Shown: positions 35,882 to 43,500 of the stretch, in pieces | Position numbering within the stretch: position 1 is the first letter of the stretch | Layout: the number at the start of each line of letters is the position of its first letter | Source: Bifidobacterium saguini DSM 23967 | GTDB taxonomy: Bacteria; Actinomycetota; Actinomycetes; Actinomycetales; Bifidobacteriaceae | DNA length: 64,000 nt | NCBI RefSeq assembly: GCF_000741715.1 | Contig: NZ_JGZN01000005.1 | Location: 62,052-126,051, forward strand | Direction: 5' to 3' | Translations under genes and position numbers: made by a program | Notes under the pieces: generated by a model | Told to the model about the DNA's origin: nothing | The model's database searches: none | Seen by the model: only the letters and a program-made list of their open reading frames with translations

Positions 35882-36895
35882 TCAATTTTTGCGCTGGGTT
35901 GAGGCGAATTGATGGCGAATGGACTGCAGTGTTTTTAATCCGGCGTAGAACCCGCGGTGAATCGGTATATCGCGGGCTGGGGCGACGGGTGTGGTCTCTT
36001 CGGTGAATTTGGTTTTGAATTCGTTCAGGCCTTTGAGCGAGGGCGCGAAAGCGGAGCCGATGCCCATCAGATCATAGTCGGTGATGCCTTGCCCGCCCAG
36101 CATGCAGCATTCCGCATACAGCAGGCGGTCAGTGACATGCAGACGCATGGAAGAGTCGCGCATCGCGGCGTAATAGCGGACGGCGTACCCGTCGTTCACG
36201 GTGACGATGGACCAGGCGACCACGCGGCCGTCGATTCGCGCGGCGAACACACGGCAGTGCTCCGGTCCCAACGCCTCGATCATGTCGAGGTAATCCCCGA
36301 GCGGGGCCGGTTTGAAGCCGTCCCGCTCGCCGGTTTCAAGCATCACGTCGTAATATTCGGAGAAATCAGACATGGCGAGTTCGGTCTCGTCGGCCACGGC
36401 CGCGGGGCATTCGCGCAACGACTTGCGCACATCGCGCCGGCCGCGGCGCTTCATCCGCGACAGGATGGCCTCGTCTCCGCCAGTGACATCGATGACCACC
36501 GTCCAGTCGTAGGGGACCGTGGAGAGCACGGGGAGGGTGCCGGCCGACGACCATGTATCGAGACGAAGGAACACAATCCCCGGATCCTCATGGCGCACGA
36601 AGGAGACCAACGCCCTGACCGCGGAGTGTTCCAGGGCCGGGTTCGGCAGCACCGTCCACACCGGGCCGTGCATGGCCCGCAGATACCGGTAGCCATGCGT
36701 CCGATACTCAATCAGCGACAACATCGCAACCGGAGCATCACCATCCAGCACCATAAGCGGTCCCCATAGCCGCCTGCCCTCAATCGTGTTCTGATAACGG
36801 GCCCACCGTGCACTTTGCTCAATGGGAAGAACGATATCGCAGCCAGCCGCTTCTTCCTCAATCTCCTGGAATGATGTTCTGGCAACAGTAAGCAT
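35882..36895 (-). CDS. Fem-family peptidoglycan bridge aminoacyltransferase (copy 1)
   Basis: A 337-residue FemA/FemB/MurM-type enzyme that uses aminoacyl-tRNA to add amino acids to the lysine or ornithine side chain of lipid II. Shared blocks with its neighbour copy are VLPIEQSARWARYQ near residue 21, YRTHGYRYLRAMHGPVW near 63, VPYDWTVVIDVTGGDEAIL near 128, RGRRDVRKSLRECPAAVADE near 153 and LMGIGSAFAPSLKGLNEFKT near 283. Two GNAT-like folds are expected from the family. The gene looks more GC-rich than copy 2, which may mean separate origin. ATG 36895 comes directly after a leader whose stem includes the GGGG ribosome-binding region (36896-36999). It is the last gene of a murE-fem-fem run. 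Confidence 0.88.
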   Translation of the reverse strand: MLTVARTSFQEIEEEAAGCDIVLPIEQSARWARYQNTIEGRRLWGPLMVLDGDAPVAMLSLIEYRTHGYRYLRAMHGPVWTVLPNPALEHSAVRALVSFVRHEDPGIVFLRLDTWSSAGTLPVLSTVPYDWTVVIDVTGGDEAILSRMKRRGRRDVRKSLRECPAAVADETELAMSDFSEYYDVMLETGERDGFKPAPLGDYLDMIEALGPEHCRVFAARIDGRVVAWSIVTVNDGYAVRYYAAMRDSSMRLHVTDRLLYAECCMLGGQGITDYDLMGIGSAFAPSLKGLNEFKTKFTEETTPVAPARDIPIHRGFYAGLKTLQSIRHQFASTQRKN

Positions 36896-36999
36896 AAAAC
36901 CCCAGCCTTTGTATGACGTTGTTCGTAATAACCGTCAAACAGTGTGCGGTCTGCCGGTGTGTAAACCTTGGCATCTGGCCGCTTAAGGGCTGGGGTTTT
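36896..36999 (-). promoter_or_regulatory. Structured fem leader that can pair with its ribosome-binding site
   Basis: On the minus strand AAAACCCCAGCC (36999-36988) can pair perfectly over 12 bp with GGCTGGGGTTTT (36907-36896), which ends right at the ATG of fem copy 1 and includes its GGGG ribosome-binding region. The 80 bases between hold two more stems: GCGG/CCGC with inner GCC/GGC, and GACGGTT with AACaaCGTC. The closed form would hide the start site. The TTTT end also resembles a terminator for the preceding gene, though the loop is long. Confidence 0.5.
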
Positions 37000-37042
37000 C
37001 CTAGAAATTCTCTGGTGAGTAGCCTTGCTGGAGCTGAATGCC

Positions 37043-38041
37043 CTAACGATTGCCGCCCTTGCGCAGCTTCTGAATGAAGCGCAGCACGCCGTAGAATCCG
37101 CGGTGAATCGGAATATCATGGCCTGCGGCCACTGGCGTGATTTCCGGAGCGAACTTGGTCTTGAACTGGTTCAGGCCCTTCAAAGACGGTGCGAAATCGG
37201 AGCCGATGCCCATCATATCCAAGCTCACAATGCCCTGTGCACCTAGCGTGCAGAAGATGTGATAGAACATCTTGTCCGGCACACGCAGACGGCGTACTGC
37301 GGTGCTCATGCAACCGTAGTAGTACACGGCACGCTTATCGTTGATAGTGACCAGACACCAGTTGACGACTTTGCCATCAATGCGGCTGACGAACAGGCGG
37401 CAATGCTCCGGACCCAGCTCGCGCAGCATGTCTTCGTAATCGCCCTTGGGTGCAGGGGTGAAACCGTCACGCTTACCGGTGTCTACCATAACGCCGTAAT
37501 ACTCGTCAAACGACTTGGAAGCCTGCTCGGTTTCATCAGCACAAGTGGCCGGGCTTTCACGCAGAGCCTTGCGCACGTTTTGGCGGCCACGAGCACGCAT
37601 ACGAGCCAAGATTTCGTCGTCGCCACCGGTCAGGTCAACAATCACGGTCTGGTCGTACGGCACGGTAGACAGCACACGGTAGTAGCCGTCTTCATACCAG
37701 GTGTCCACGCGCAGGAAGACCACCTTGCGGTCCTTGTCATGCACGGCCTTGACAAGAGCATCAATAACCTCGCGCTCCTCCTCCTGAGTAGGCTTAGACA
37801 CCCACACCGGACCGTGGAGCGAACGCAGATAGTGGTAGCCGTGCGTCTCATAATCGATAAGAAGGAGAACGGCGACAAGATTATTGTCACGGCGGATGAG
37901 ATATGCGCCCCAAGGGTGGCGGCCGGGAACAGTGGCCTGATAACGGGCCCAAGCCTCGGTCTGTTCGATAGGCAGTACGAGGCCGGCTTCCGCTGCCGCC
38001 TGTTCCATTGCCTCGGCTGTGGTGTGTTCAAGAGTAATCAA
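37043..38041 (-). CDS. Fem-family peptidoglycan bridge aminoacyltransferase (copy 2)
   Basis: Second Fem-type enzyme, a paralog of the downstream copy, with matching blocks VLPIEQTEAWARYQATVPGR, YETHGYHYLRSLHGPVWV, VPYDQTVIVDLTGGDDEIL, RGRQNVRKALRESPATCADE and MMGIGSDFAPSLKGLNQFKT. The start is TTG at 38041-38039, because AAGGAG lies exactly six bases upstream and the N-terminus then matches that of copy 1. An ATG at 38140 would add 33 unlike residues and overlap the murE stop. From TTG the protein has 332 residues. Two copies fit a bridge of more than one residue, or different acceptors, but amino-acid specificity cannot be read. It lies 98 bases after murE on the same strand. Confidence 0.88.
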   Translation of the reverse strand: MITLEHTTAEAMEQAAAEAGLVLPIEQTEAWARYQATVPGRHPWGAYLIRRDNNLVAVLLLIDYETHGYHYLRSLHGPVWVSKPTQEEEREVIDALVKAVHDKDRKVVFLRVDTWYEDGYYRVLSTVPYDQTVIVDLTGGDDEILARMRARGRQNVRKALRESPATCADETEQASKSFDEYYGVMVDTGKRDGFTPAPKGDYEDMLRELGPEHCRLFVSRIDGKVVNWCLVTINDKRAVYYYGCMSTAVRRLRVPDKMFYHIFCTLGAQGIVSLDMMGIGSDFAPSLKGLNQFKTKFAPEITPVAAGHDIPIHRGFYGVLRFIQKLRKGGNR

Positions 38042-38139
38042 TGCTGACTCCTTGGAAATGATGTGAATGGGTAAGTCTATTTGATGGGTTGAAATGACTG
38101 ATGAATAAGTCGATTGAGGTCTTTGATGCGAGACGCTCA

Positions 38140-39708
38140 TCAGTCATTCGGCTGAGCTATGCCGAACAAGCGACGAATCACATGGCCATCGCCTTCATAA
38201 GGGGCGTGCTTGCCTTCCACCTTGATCCATTGTTCCTCGCCTTTGCCGATGATAAGCAGCACGGTCATGCGGCCTTGCGCAGCGGTCTGCTCAGCTTCCT
38301 GCTCGGCCTGTTCGATGGCTTTCGCACGGTCAAGAATAATCTCACTGGAGATATGTGGATTGGTGATGTATCCGCGCATTTCATTCAGGATATCGATCAT
38401 CGGCTCCTTGACCGTATCTTCCGAAGTCAGGATAATGCGGTCGGCCTTCTCCTGTGCGCCATTGATAATGCCTTCGCGCCGGTCCACGGCTTTATCTCCC
38501 ACGGAACCCGTGACCACAATAATGCGCGGATTGCGGTCGGCATACTTGCGGGAGACGAAATCAATCAGCGTGCGCGTGCTCACAAAATTATGCGCATAAT
38601 CCACGTATGCCACAATCGAGCCGTCACTGTTCTCGAAATGCTCCATACGCCCGGAAATGCGGACATGCTCAAGCGCTGCGAAAGCGGGAGAATCCTCGGG
38701 GACTCCGGCTTCCCGTGCCAAGGCGATGGCCGTAGCTGCATTGGCGGCATTGAACCCGCCCTCAAGTTCCAGCGAAAAATCACCAATGGCCTTGCCATGC
38801 TCCTGGAAAATATATTGCGATGCATTATTGGGATCAGGCAATGCCACGAAATCACTATCGTTGTCTGCGGCACCGCTTCGCAAAGCGAACGTGACAACAG
38901 GCACATCCGCTCTGAGTGCATCCTCGCGGATTAAATCAGCATGATCACAATCCGTTCCCAACACCAATGTGCGGCAGTTATACGTAATCTGGCGCTTGCA
39001 ATGGAGATAATCCTCAAACGTGGGATGTTCAATCGGGCTGATGTGATCCGGGGAAATGTTCAGGAATGCAGCCACATCAAAAGTAAGTCCATAGACTCGG
39101 TTCACCTTGTACGCCTGGGAGGAAACCTCCATGACCAGATAGCGCATACCATTGCCAACCGCTTCATGCATCATGCGGAACGCGTCAAGGCTTTCCGGAG
39201 TAGTCAAGGCCGATTCCTTATAGGTGCGGCCATCCAAGCAGTTGTCAACAGATGAGAACAGTGCACACTTGCCGTCCGAATACGCGTTCAGTACAGCCTG
39301 CGTGAAATACGCGGTGGTGGTTTTGCCTTTAGTGCCGGTAATGCCGATAACCGTGAGCTTGTCTTGCGGACGGTCAAAGAACTCGGCGGCCAGCAGACTC
39401 ATCGCCTGGCGCACATCATTGACAATCAGACCCGGTGCCTTGGTCTCGGCGGAATAATCGTTCTGCGCAACGTACGCGGCAAGACCGCGTTCATCAATAT
39501 CATGCAGGAATGAAGCTTTGAAATTACCCTTACAGAACAGCAAAGTACCGTTGACTACTTCTCGCGTGTCATAGGTGATGCCGCTGAATGGTTGACCATG
39601 CTGGGCGATTTCTGAGGAATCAAGAGTCCAGTGCTCGCCGATGATAATCTCTCTCAACAAATGATGCTGCTCAAGCAGCTGAGCTGCCGAGGCCAAAGTC
39701 AAAGCCAT
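38140..39708 (-). CDS. murE: UDP-MurNAc-L-Ala-D-Glu ligase MurE (non-DAP type)
   Basis: A 522-residue ligase that adds the third stem residue. Complete MurE features are present: ITYDTREVVNGTLLFCKGNF near residue 43, the ATP loop VIGITGTKGKTTTAYFTQAV near 120, ESALTTPESLDAFRMMHEAV near 166 and YLVMEVSSQAYKVNRVYGL near 190. FLNISPDHISPIEHPTFEDY follows near 217 and YVDYAHNFVSTRTLIDFV near 371. The DNPR motif of enzymes that use meso-diaminopimelate is replaced around LTSEDTVKEPM near 435, so lysine or ornithine is the likely substrate, as in bifidobacterial peptidoglycan. The gene lies outside the dcw cluster and heads a murE-fem-fem run. GGGAG precedes ATG 39708. Confidence 0.93.
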   Translation of the reverse strand: MALTLASAAQLLEQHHLLREIIIGEHWTLDSSEIAQHGQPFSGITYDTREVVNGTLLFCKGNFKASFLHDIDERGLAAYVAQNDYSAETKAPGLIVNDVRQAMSLLAAEFFDRPQDKLTVIGITGTKGKTTTAYFTQAVLNAYSDGKCALFSSVDNCLDGRTYKESALTTPESLDAFRMMHEAVGNGMRYLVMEVSSQAYKVNRVYGLTFDVAAFLNISPDHISPIEHPTFEDYLHCKRQITYNCRTLVLGTDCDHADLIREDALRADVPVVTFALRSGAADNDSDFVALPDPNNASQYIFQEHGKAIGDFSLELEGGFNAANAATAIALAREAGVPEDSPAFAALEHVRISGRMEHFENSDGSIVAYVDYAHNFVSTRTLIDFVSRKYADRNPRIIVVTGSVGDKAVDRREGIINGAQEKADRIILTSEDTVKEPMIDILNEMRGYITNPHISSEIILDRAKAIEQAEQEAEQTAAQGRMTVLLIIGKGEEQWIKVEGKHAPYEGDGHVIRRLFGIAQPND

Positions 39709-39824
39709 AAATCGTTTCTCCCTGTTTCTTACCGAAAGTTATTCTACAGGCCGTTGCCGCTTGCACGCGATTCATCTGGCATCGACCACGATATAGGCAC
39801 ACGAGTTGGCTAGAATGAGCAATC

Positions 39825-40583
39825 GTGACGACGAAACAAGGAACCGTGAATCTCGAGCAGGGCGGAGAGGGCAAGCCAGCGGACGCTACTTCAGACGCTG
39901 CACAGGCAGCGGAAAGCACACAAGCCAAGCGTGCTCGTTTCGAGAAACTGGCCATGCCTGCCGTCAACGCGTTATACCGGCAAGCCATGCGACTAACCAA
40001 TAATCCCGATGACGCGCAGGATCTGGTGCAGGATACGTTCGAGCGTGGTTTCAAAGCATTTGATACATTCCAGCCCGGATCGAATTTCGAAGCGTGGATG
40101 ACCACCATCGAGCGCAACGCCTACTTCAACCAGTACGCGAAAGCCAAACGCAGGCCGCAGCGCGCCAACGATTCGACCGGTGAATACGACGACTGGGATA
40201 TTTACGACGCAGCCGAACATTCCTCAGACGGGTTGAAATCCGCGGAAGAGGAATATCTGGACGCTTTTGCCCCGGAGGAGATTATGGCAGCGCTCGCCAA
40301 ACTCTCTCCTGAACGTCGTCAGGTGTTTATCGACGCCGCCATCGATGGCAAGTCCTACCAGCAGGTGGCGGATGAGCAGGGCGTGAAAATCGGTACGGTG
40401 ATGAGCCGTTTGAACCGTGCCCGTGCACAGTTGAAGCGTGAGCTGGCCGCATATGCGCGCGAACGTGGATATGCAGCAGATGACACGACGAAATCCACCG
40501 GTTCACCATCCGCGAAGTTAGACAAAAACATGAATGAGCATGCGAAAAGCGTTCATAATGGAAATGATGGAAAGGAGATTTGA
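39825..40583 (+). CDS. ECF sigma factor, SigR/SigH-like
   Basis: A 252-residue group 4 sigma factor. Region 2 spans about residues 45-110: ALYRQAMRLTNNPDDAQDLV, DTFERGFKAFDTFQPGSNFE and AWMTTIERNAYFNQY. Region 4 spans about 149-208: MAALAKLSPERRQVFIDAAI and YQQVADEQGVKIGTVMSRLN, the promoter -35 binding helix. The closest family is the actinobacterial SigR/SigH group that answers thiol-oxidative stress. GTG 39825 is used; a TAGAAT box at 39811-39816 lies only about 9 bases upstream, so the transcript may be leaderless. Both ends extend past the core domains with charged tails. It overlaps the Cys-rich anti-sigma gene by one base. Confidence 0.87.
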   Translation: MTTKQGTVNLEQGGEGKPADATSDAAQAAESTQAKRARFEKLAMPAVNALYRQAMRLTNNPDDAQDLVQDTFERGFKAFDTFQPGSNFEAWMTTIERNAYFNQYAKAKRRPQRANDSTGEYDDWDIYDAAEHSSDGLKSAEEEYLDAFAPEEIMAALAKLSPERRQVFIDAAIDGKSYQQVADEQGVKIGTVMSRLNRARAQLKRELAAYARERGYAADDTTKSTGSPSAKLDKNMNEHAKSVHNGNDGKEI

Positions 40584-40924
40584 TGATGAACGATCGCGGT
40601 GTTGAACAGACTCGTCATATCTCCATTACCAGCGCAACCGCTGATGGTGTGGTAAGCAGAACGGAAGTGCACATCACCACTAGGCAGTGCTGCTCGGGCG
40701 ATGGCTCTGCTCAATGTGGATGTGGTGGGGCCATGCAAGATGCGCAGGAGTATACCCAGTATGAGCAGGAGGGGGAGTGTTTCGATCCCTCAACGTGCTG
40801 TGATGCTCGAGAACAAGCATTGATTGCCGCGCTGCGCGCCTATTTGCGCCCAGATGTGGCACCTGAATGTTTGATGGCTAAGCTCAAAGCCACGTTGGAT
40901 CATTGCTGTGGTGATGAGCAGTAG
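40583..40924 (+). CDS. Cys-rich zinc anti-sigma factor, RsrA-like
   Basis: A 113-residue protein with ten cysteines, encoded directly after the ECF sigma gene. The core ECFDPSTCCDAREQ followed by LRAYLRPDVAPECLMAKLKA resembles the zinc anti-sigma fold of RsrA-type proteins, which release the sigma factor when thiols are oxidised. The N-terminus adds two Cys pairs in RQCCSGDGSAQCGCGG, beyond the usual set, and the end carries DHCC. The HxxxCxxC spacing is not exact. ATG 40583 has AAGGAG at 40572-40577; ATG 40586 is equally possible. The pair is probably co-translated. Confidence 0.75.
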   Translation: MMNDRGVEQTRHISITSATADGVVSRTEVHITTRQCCSGDGSAQCGCGGAMQDAQEYTQYEQEGECFDPSTCCDAREQALIAALRAYLRPDVAPECLMAKLKATLDHCCGDEQ

Positions 40925-40999
40925 TGTGCGACTGTGCGGATGTGACATGTGATTGGTGTGTCCGGTGTAGTCGGCAGCTATAAGACATGGTCAAAAAAC

Positions 41000-41035
41000 A
41001 ATGAAGCCCGCCTGATTGCTCAAGCGGGCTTCATT
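41000..41035. terminator. Terminator between anti-sigma and bL37 genes
   Basis: A 12-bp stem (41000-41011 with 41024-41035) has a 12-base loop. A run of A on the left becomes a T-run for the minus-strand gene, so it ends bL37 transcription and probably also acts on the plus strand. Confidence 0.8.
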
Positions 41036-41060
41036 CGTATTCGCTGGAATACGTGAAGAA

Positions 41061-41135
41061 TCAGGCGTTAGGACGCTTGCCGTGGTTAGCGGCCTTCTTA
41101 CGACGATCCTTACGCTTACGTCCGCGCATGCCCAT
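41061..41135 (-). CDS. Small ribosomal protein bL37-like (AURKAIP1/COX24-type)
   Basis: A 24-residue very basic protein: starts MGMRGRKRKDRRKKAANHGK and ends RPNA. Length, basic charge and the ANHGKRPNA end match the small actinobacterial protein found in large ribosomal subunits and named bL37, annotated in databases as an AURKAIP1/COX24 domain protein. AAGGAG lies seven bases before ATG 41135. A good promoter (41175-41204) precedes it and a terminator follows, so it is a complete single-gene unit. The ribosomal role is family knowledge. Confidence 0.85.
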   Translation of the reverse strand: MGMRGRKRKDRRKKAANHGKRPNA

Positions 41136-41174
41136 GATGGACTCCTTTACTTAAAGAAAAAATAAGCCTTCGGA

Positions 41175-41204
41175 ATTATGCCACATCGCTCAGACGACAT
41201 GCAA
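41175..41204 (-). promoter_or_regulatory. Promoter of bL37 gene
   Basis: On the minus strand TTGCAT (41204-41199) and CATAAT (41180-41175) are 18 bases apart. The transcript would start about 30 bases before the ribosome-binding site. Confidence 0.55.
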
Positions 41205-41298
41205 CATGCGTGTCATTGTCGCTGCGCTGCTGCGGCATTCGTTTCGAAGGCTATTGTGCAATGCCTATGCGACTTGTTGCACTCTGTGCGTGTGAGAC

Positions 41299-42246
41299 TC
41301 AGTGCTGCTCAGCCTTGATGAACATCGTGGTGGTGCTGGACTCGCCGGGCTTAATCACAATGAGATCCTTGCCGGTGTTGAACGCGTTGGCGTACGCGGT
41401 TTGCGGCTCCACAGCGGTGCCAGCCGGATGCTGGAATGCCGGGAAGCCGGTACCGGTGCACACCTGGAAGGAAGTGATGGTTTCATCGCCGCCAACCTTG
41501 ATGACCAGTCCGTCCGGACGGGTGAAGGTTGCGGTCACCGTGCCGTCGGCGTCATGCTTCAGATCGGTCCAGGCATCATCGAACGGCTGGTTGACCAGCA
41601 GCGGGTTATCGTTGAGATCGTACTTGGTGCCTTCCACCGGCTCGGTGCCGGTTGGAATGAGGTTCTCGTCCACAGTGACGTGTGTGGAGGCAGGCACGGT
41701 CAGATGGCACTGAGCGTTATGGCCGTCGATTTCATCGCCGTAGCCGTTGAAGCCGTTGTCCAGCCACGGGTGAATAGCCAGTGCCCACGGGGCATCCACA
41801 TCGCCGTAGTTCTCAGCGGTGACGGTAATCTTCAGTCCGTCTTCGGTCAGCTCATGAGTGGCGTACACCTTGATGGCGAACGGATAACCGAGCAGGAACG
41901 GGGCACGCCAAGACTGAGTCACCGAGCTTTCGGTCAAGGATTCGAGCTTCCAGAAGGAACGGTAACCGTAGCCGTGAATGGCGGTGTTGCGATCATGCTC
42001 GTCAATAGGCAGCGTGTAGGTCTTGCCTTCGAACTCGTAAGTGCCTGCGGCGATACGGTTCGGGAACGGAACCAGCAGCTGGCCGTGGCAGCAGGTAATC
42101 GGGTCATCTGCGCCGAGCGGAACGATGACGTTCTTGCCCTTATAGGTGACCTTACGCATGGTGGCACCCAGCTCGGTAATCACGGCTGCATAGTCGCCGT
42201 AGGAGATGCTGTATTGTTGGCCGGTGCGTGGCGTTGTATTCGTCAT
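41299..42246 (-). CDS. galM: Aldose 1-epimerase
   Basis: A 315-residue beta-sandwich mutarotase that interconverts alpha and beta anomers of hexoses such as galactose. Key parts are ITELGATMRKVTYKGKNVIV near residue 21, LLVPFPNRIAAGTYEFEGK near 51, DRNTAIHGYGYRSFWKLES near 80 (catalytic His region), PWALAIHPWLDNG near 150 (second His) and VCTGTGFPAFQHPAGTAVEP near 267, with a late Glu as base. ATG 42246 is chosen, with GGGAGTG upstream; the frame is open to 42330, but those residues are not family-like. It is not in an obvious sugar operon and may serve galactose released from lactose or milk oligosaccharides. Confidence 0.87.
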   Translation of the reverse strand: MTNTTPRTGQQYSISYGDYAAVITELGATMRKVTYKGKNVIVPLGADDPITCCHGQLLVPFPNRIAAGTYEFEGKTYTLPIDEHDRNTAIHGYGYRSFWKLESLTESSVTQSWRAPFLLGYPFAIKVYATHELTEDGLKITVTAENYGDVDAPWALAIHPWLDNGFNGYGDEIDGHNAQCHLTVPASTHVTVDENLIPTGTEPVEGTKYDLNDNPLLVNQPFDDAWTDLKHDADGTVTATFTRPDGLVIKVGGDETITSFQVCTGTGFPAFQHPAGTAVEPQTAYANAFNTGKDLIVIKPGESSTTTMFIKAEQH

Positions 42247-42408
42247 GAAATCACTCCCGTAGTGAGATATCGGAAATCGATAACCATTGTTACCGCTAAC
42301 AGCTAGTGTAGCGCGTTTCTTCATATACACGACTTATCCACGCTCGCGCATCTCACTTTGCCGGGTCCTGCTTTAGACTAGACCACAGTGTGTGAACAAG
42401 GAGATGCA

Positions 42409-43410
42409 ATGACCAAGTGTGTGGTGTTGGCCGATCCGCGAGGATTCTGTGCTGGAGTCGATCGTGCGATTCTTACGGTACAGACGATTCTGAAGGCGGC
42501 AGCCTCATCTGGCAAATTAGTTCGTGAGGATGGTCTTCCTCCGGTATACGTGCGCAGGCAAATCGTACACAATAAGCATGTTGTTGAAGACTTGGCGTCG
42601 CAAGGTGCGGTATTCGTACAGGAACTCAGTGAGATTCCAGGGGCTGCTGCGGCCGCAGGAATTCCCGTGGTGTTTTCCGCGCATGGTGTTTCTCCAGAGG
42701 TCAAGGATGAAGCCAAGCGGCGAGGTATGCATGTAGTGGATGCCACATGCCCGTTGGTGGGCAAAGTGCATCGTGAAGTGCTGCGATTCGTGCGCGAAGG
42801 CTATGAGATTGTCTACATCGGGCACAAAGGTCATGATGAGGCAGTGGGCGTAGTGGGGGAGAGCCCGGAACATGTGCATCTGATTGAGCACGCCGATGAT
42901 GTGGCTTCGTTGAATTTCACGCCTGAAACCAAACTGGTGCTGCTTTCGCAGACCACGCTAAGCGTGGACGAAACCGCTGGCACCATAGCCGCATTGAAGG
43001 CGCGGTTCCCGTGGATGGAAGAGCCGCCTAGCTCGGATATCTGCTACGCCACGTCAAATAGGCAGGCCGCAGTAAAACTGGTGGCTCAACAGTCTGATTG
43101 CGTGGTGATTGTCGGCTCTGCGAATTCCTCCAATTCCGTGCGACTGATGGAAGTGGCACAGGAAGGTTTGGGAGAGCGCGGCAAGGCATATCGTGTGGAT
43201 GATGCCAGTGAGCTCAATCCCGAGTGGTTCACAGATGTTGAGGCTGTGGGCATCTCCTCTGGCGCATCCGTGCCTGATGAACTGGTGTCCGGAGTGATCG
43301 ACGCGCTGCAATCCCAAGGTTTCACCGGCATGAAGTCCGTGGAGACCATTAAGGAGAATATGCACTTTGTGTTGCCGGCGGAACTCCGCAGGCAACCTTC
43401 GCGAGCCTAG
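42409..43410 (+). CDS. ispH: 4-hydroxy-3-methylbut-2-enyl diphosphate reductase IspH
   Basis: The last enzyme of the MEP isoprenoid pathway, reducing HMBPP to IPP and DMAPP with a [4Fe-4S] cluster. In 333 residues the three cluster cysteines are in DPRGFCAGVDRAI near residue 14, VDATCPLVGKVHREVLRF near 112 and SDICYATSNRQAAVK near 211. VVFSAHGVSPEVKDEA and YIGHKGHDEAVGVVGE carry the conserved histidines, and VGSANSSNSVRLMEVA follows. AAGGAG at 42398-42403 supports ATG 42409 over GTG 42388. It appears to be a single-gene unit ended by hairpins at 43445-43486. Confidence 0.95.
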   Translation: MTKCVVLADPRGFCAGVDRAILTVQTILKAAASSGKLVREDGLPPVYVRRQIVHNKHVVEDLASQGAVFVQELSEIPGAAAAAGIPVVFSAHGVSPEVKDEAKRRGMHVVDATCPLVGKVHREVLRFVREGYEIVYIGHKGHDEAVGVVGESPEHVHLIEHADDVASLNFTPETKLVLLSQTTLSVDETAGTIAALKARFPWMEEPPSSDICYATSNRQAAVKLVAQQSDCVVIVGSANSSNSVRLMEVAQEGLGERGKAYRVDDASELNPEWFTDVEAVGISSGASVPDELVSGVIDALQSQGFTGMKSVETIKENMHFVLPAELRRQPSRA

Positions 43411-43444
43411 TGTTTTGTTGGTTGTGACGTGATGGGGATGACTA

Positions 43445-43486
43445 CCCCTCAGTCACTTCGTGACAGCTCCCCTGACAAGGGGAGCC
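43445..43486. terminator. Double hairpin after ispH, GGCTCCCCT family
   Basis: GTCAC/GTGAC (43452-43464) and GCTCCCCT/AGGGGAGC (43466-43485) form two adjacent stems between the convergent ispH and ybaK genes. The second stem belongs to the same family as those at 25071 and 27104. Confidence 0.7.
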
Positions 43487-43500
43487 AGAGTCGTCCTTCA

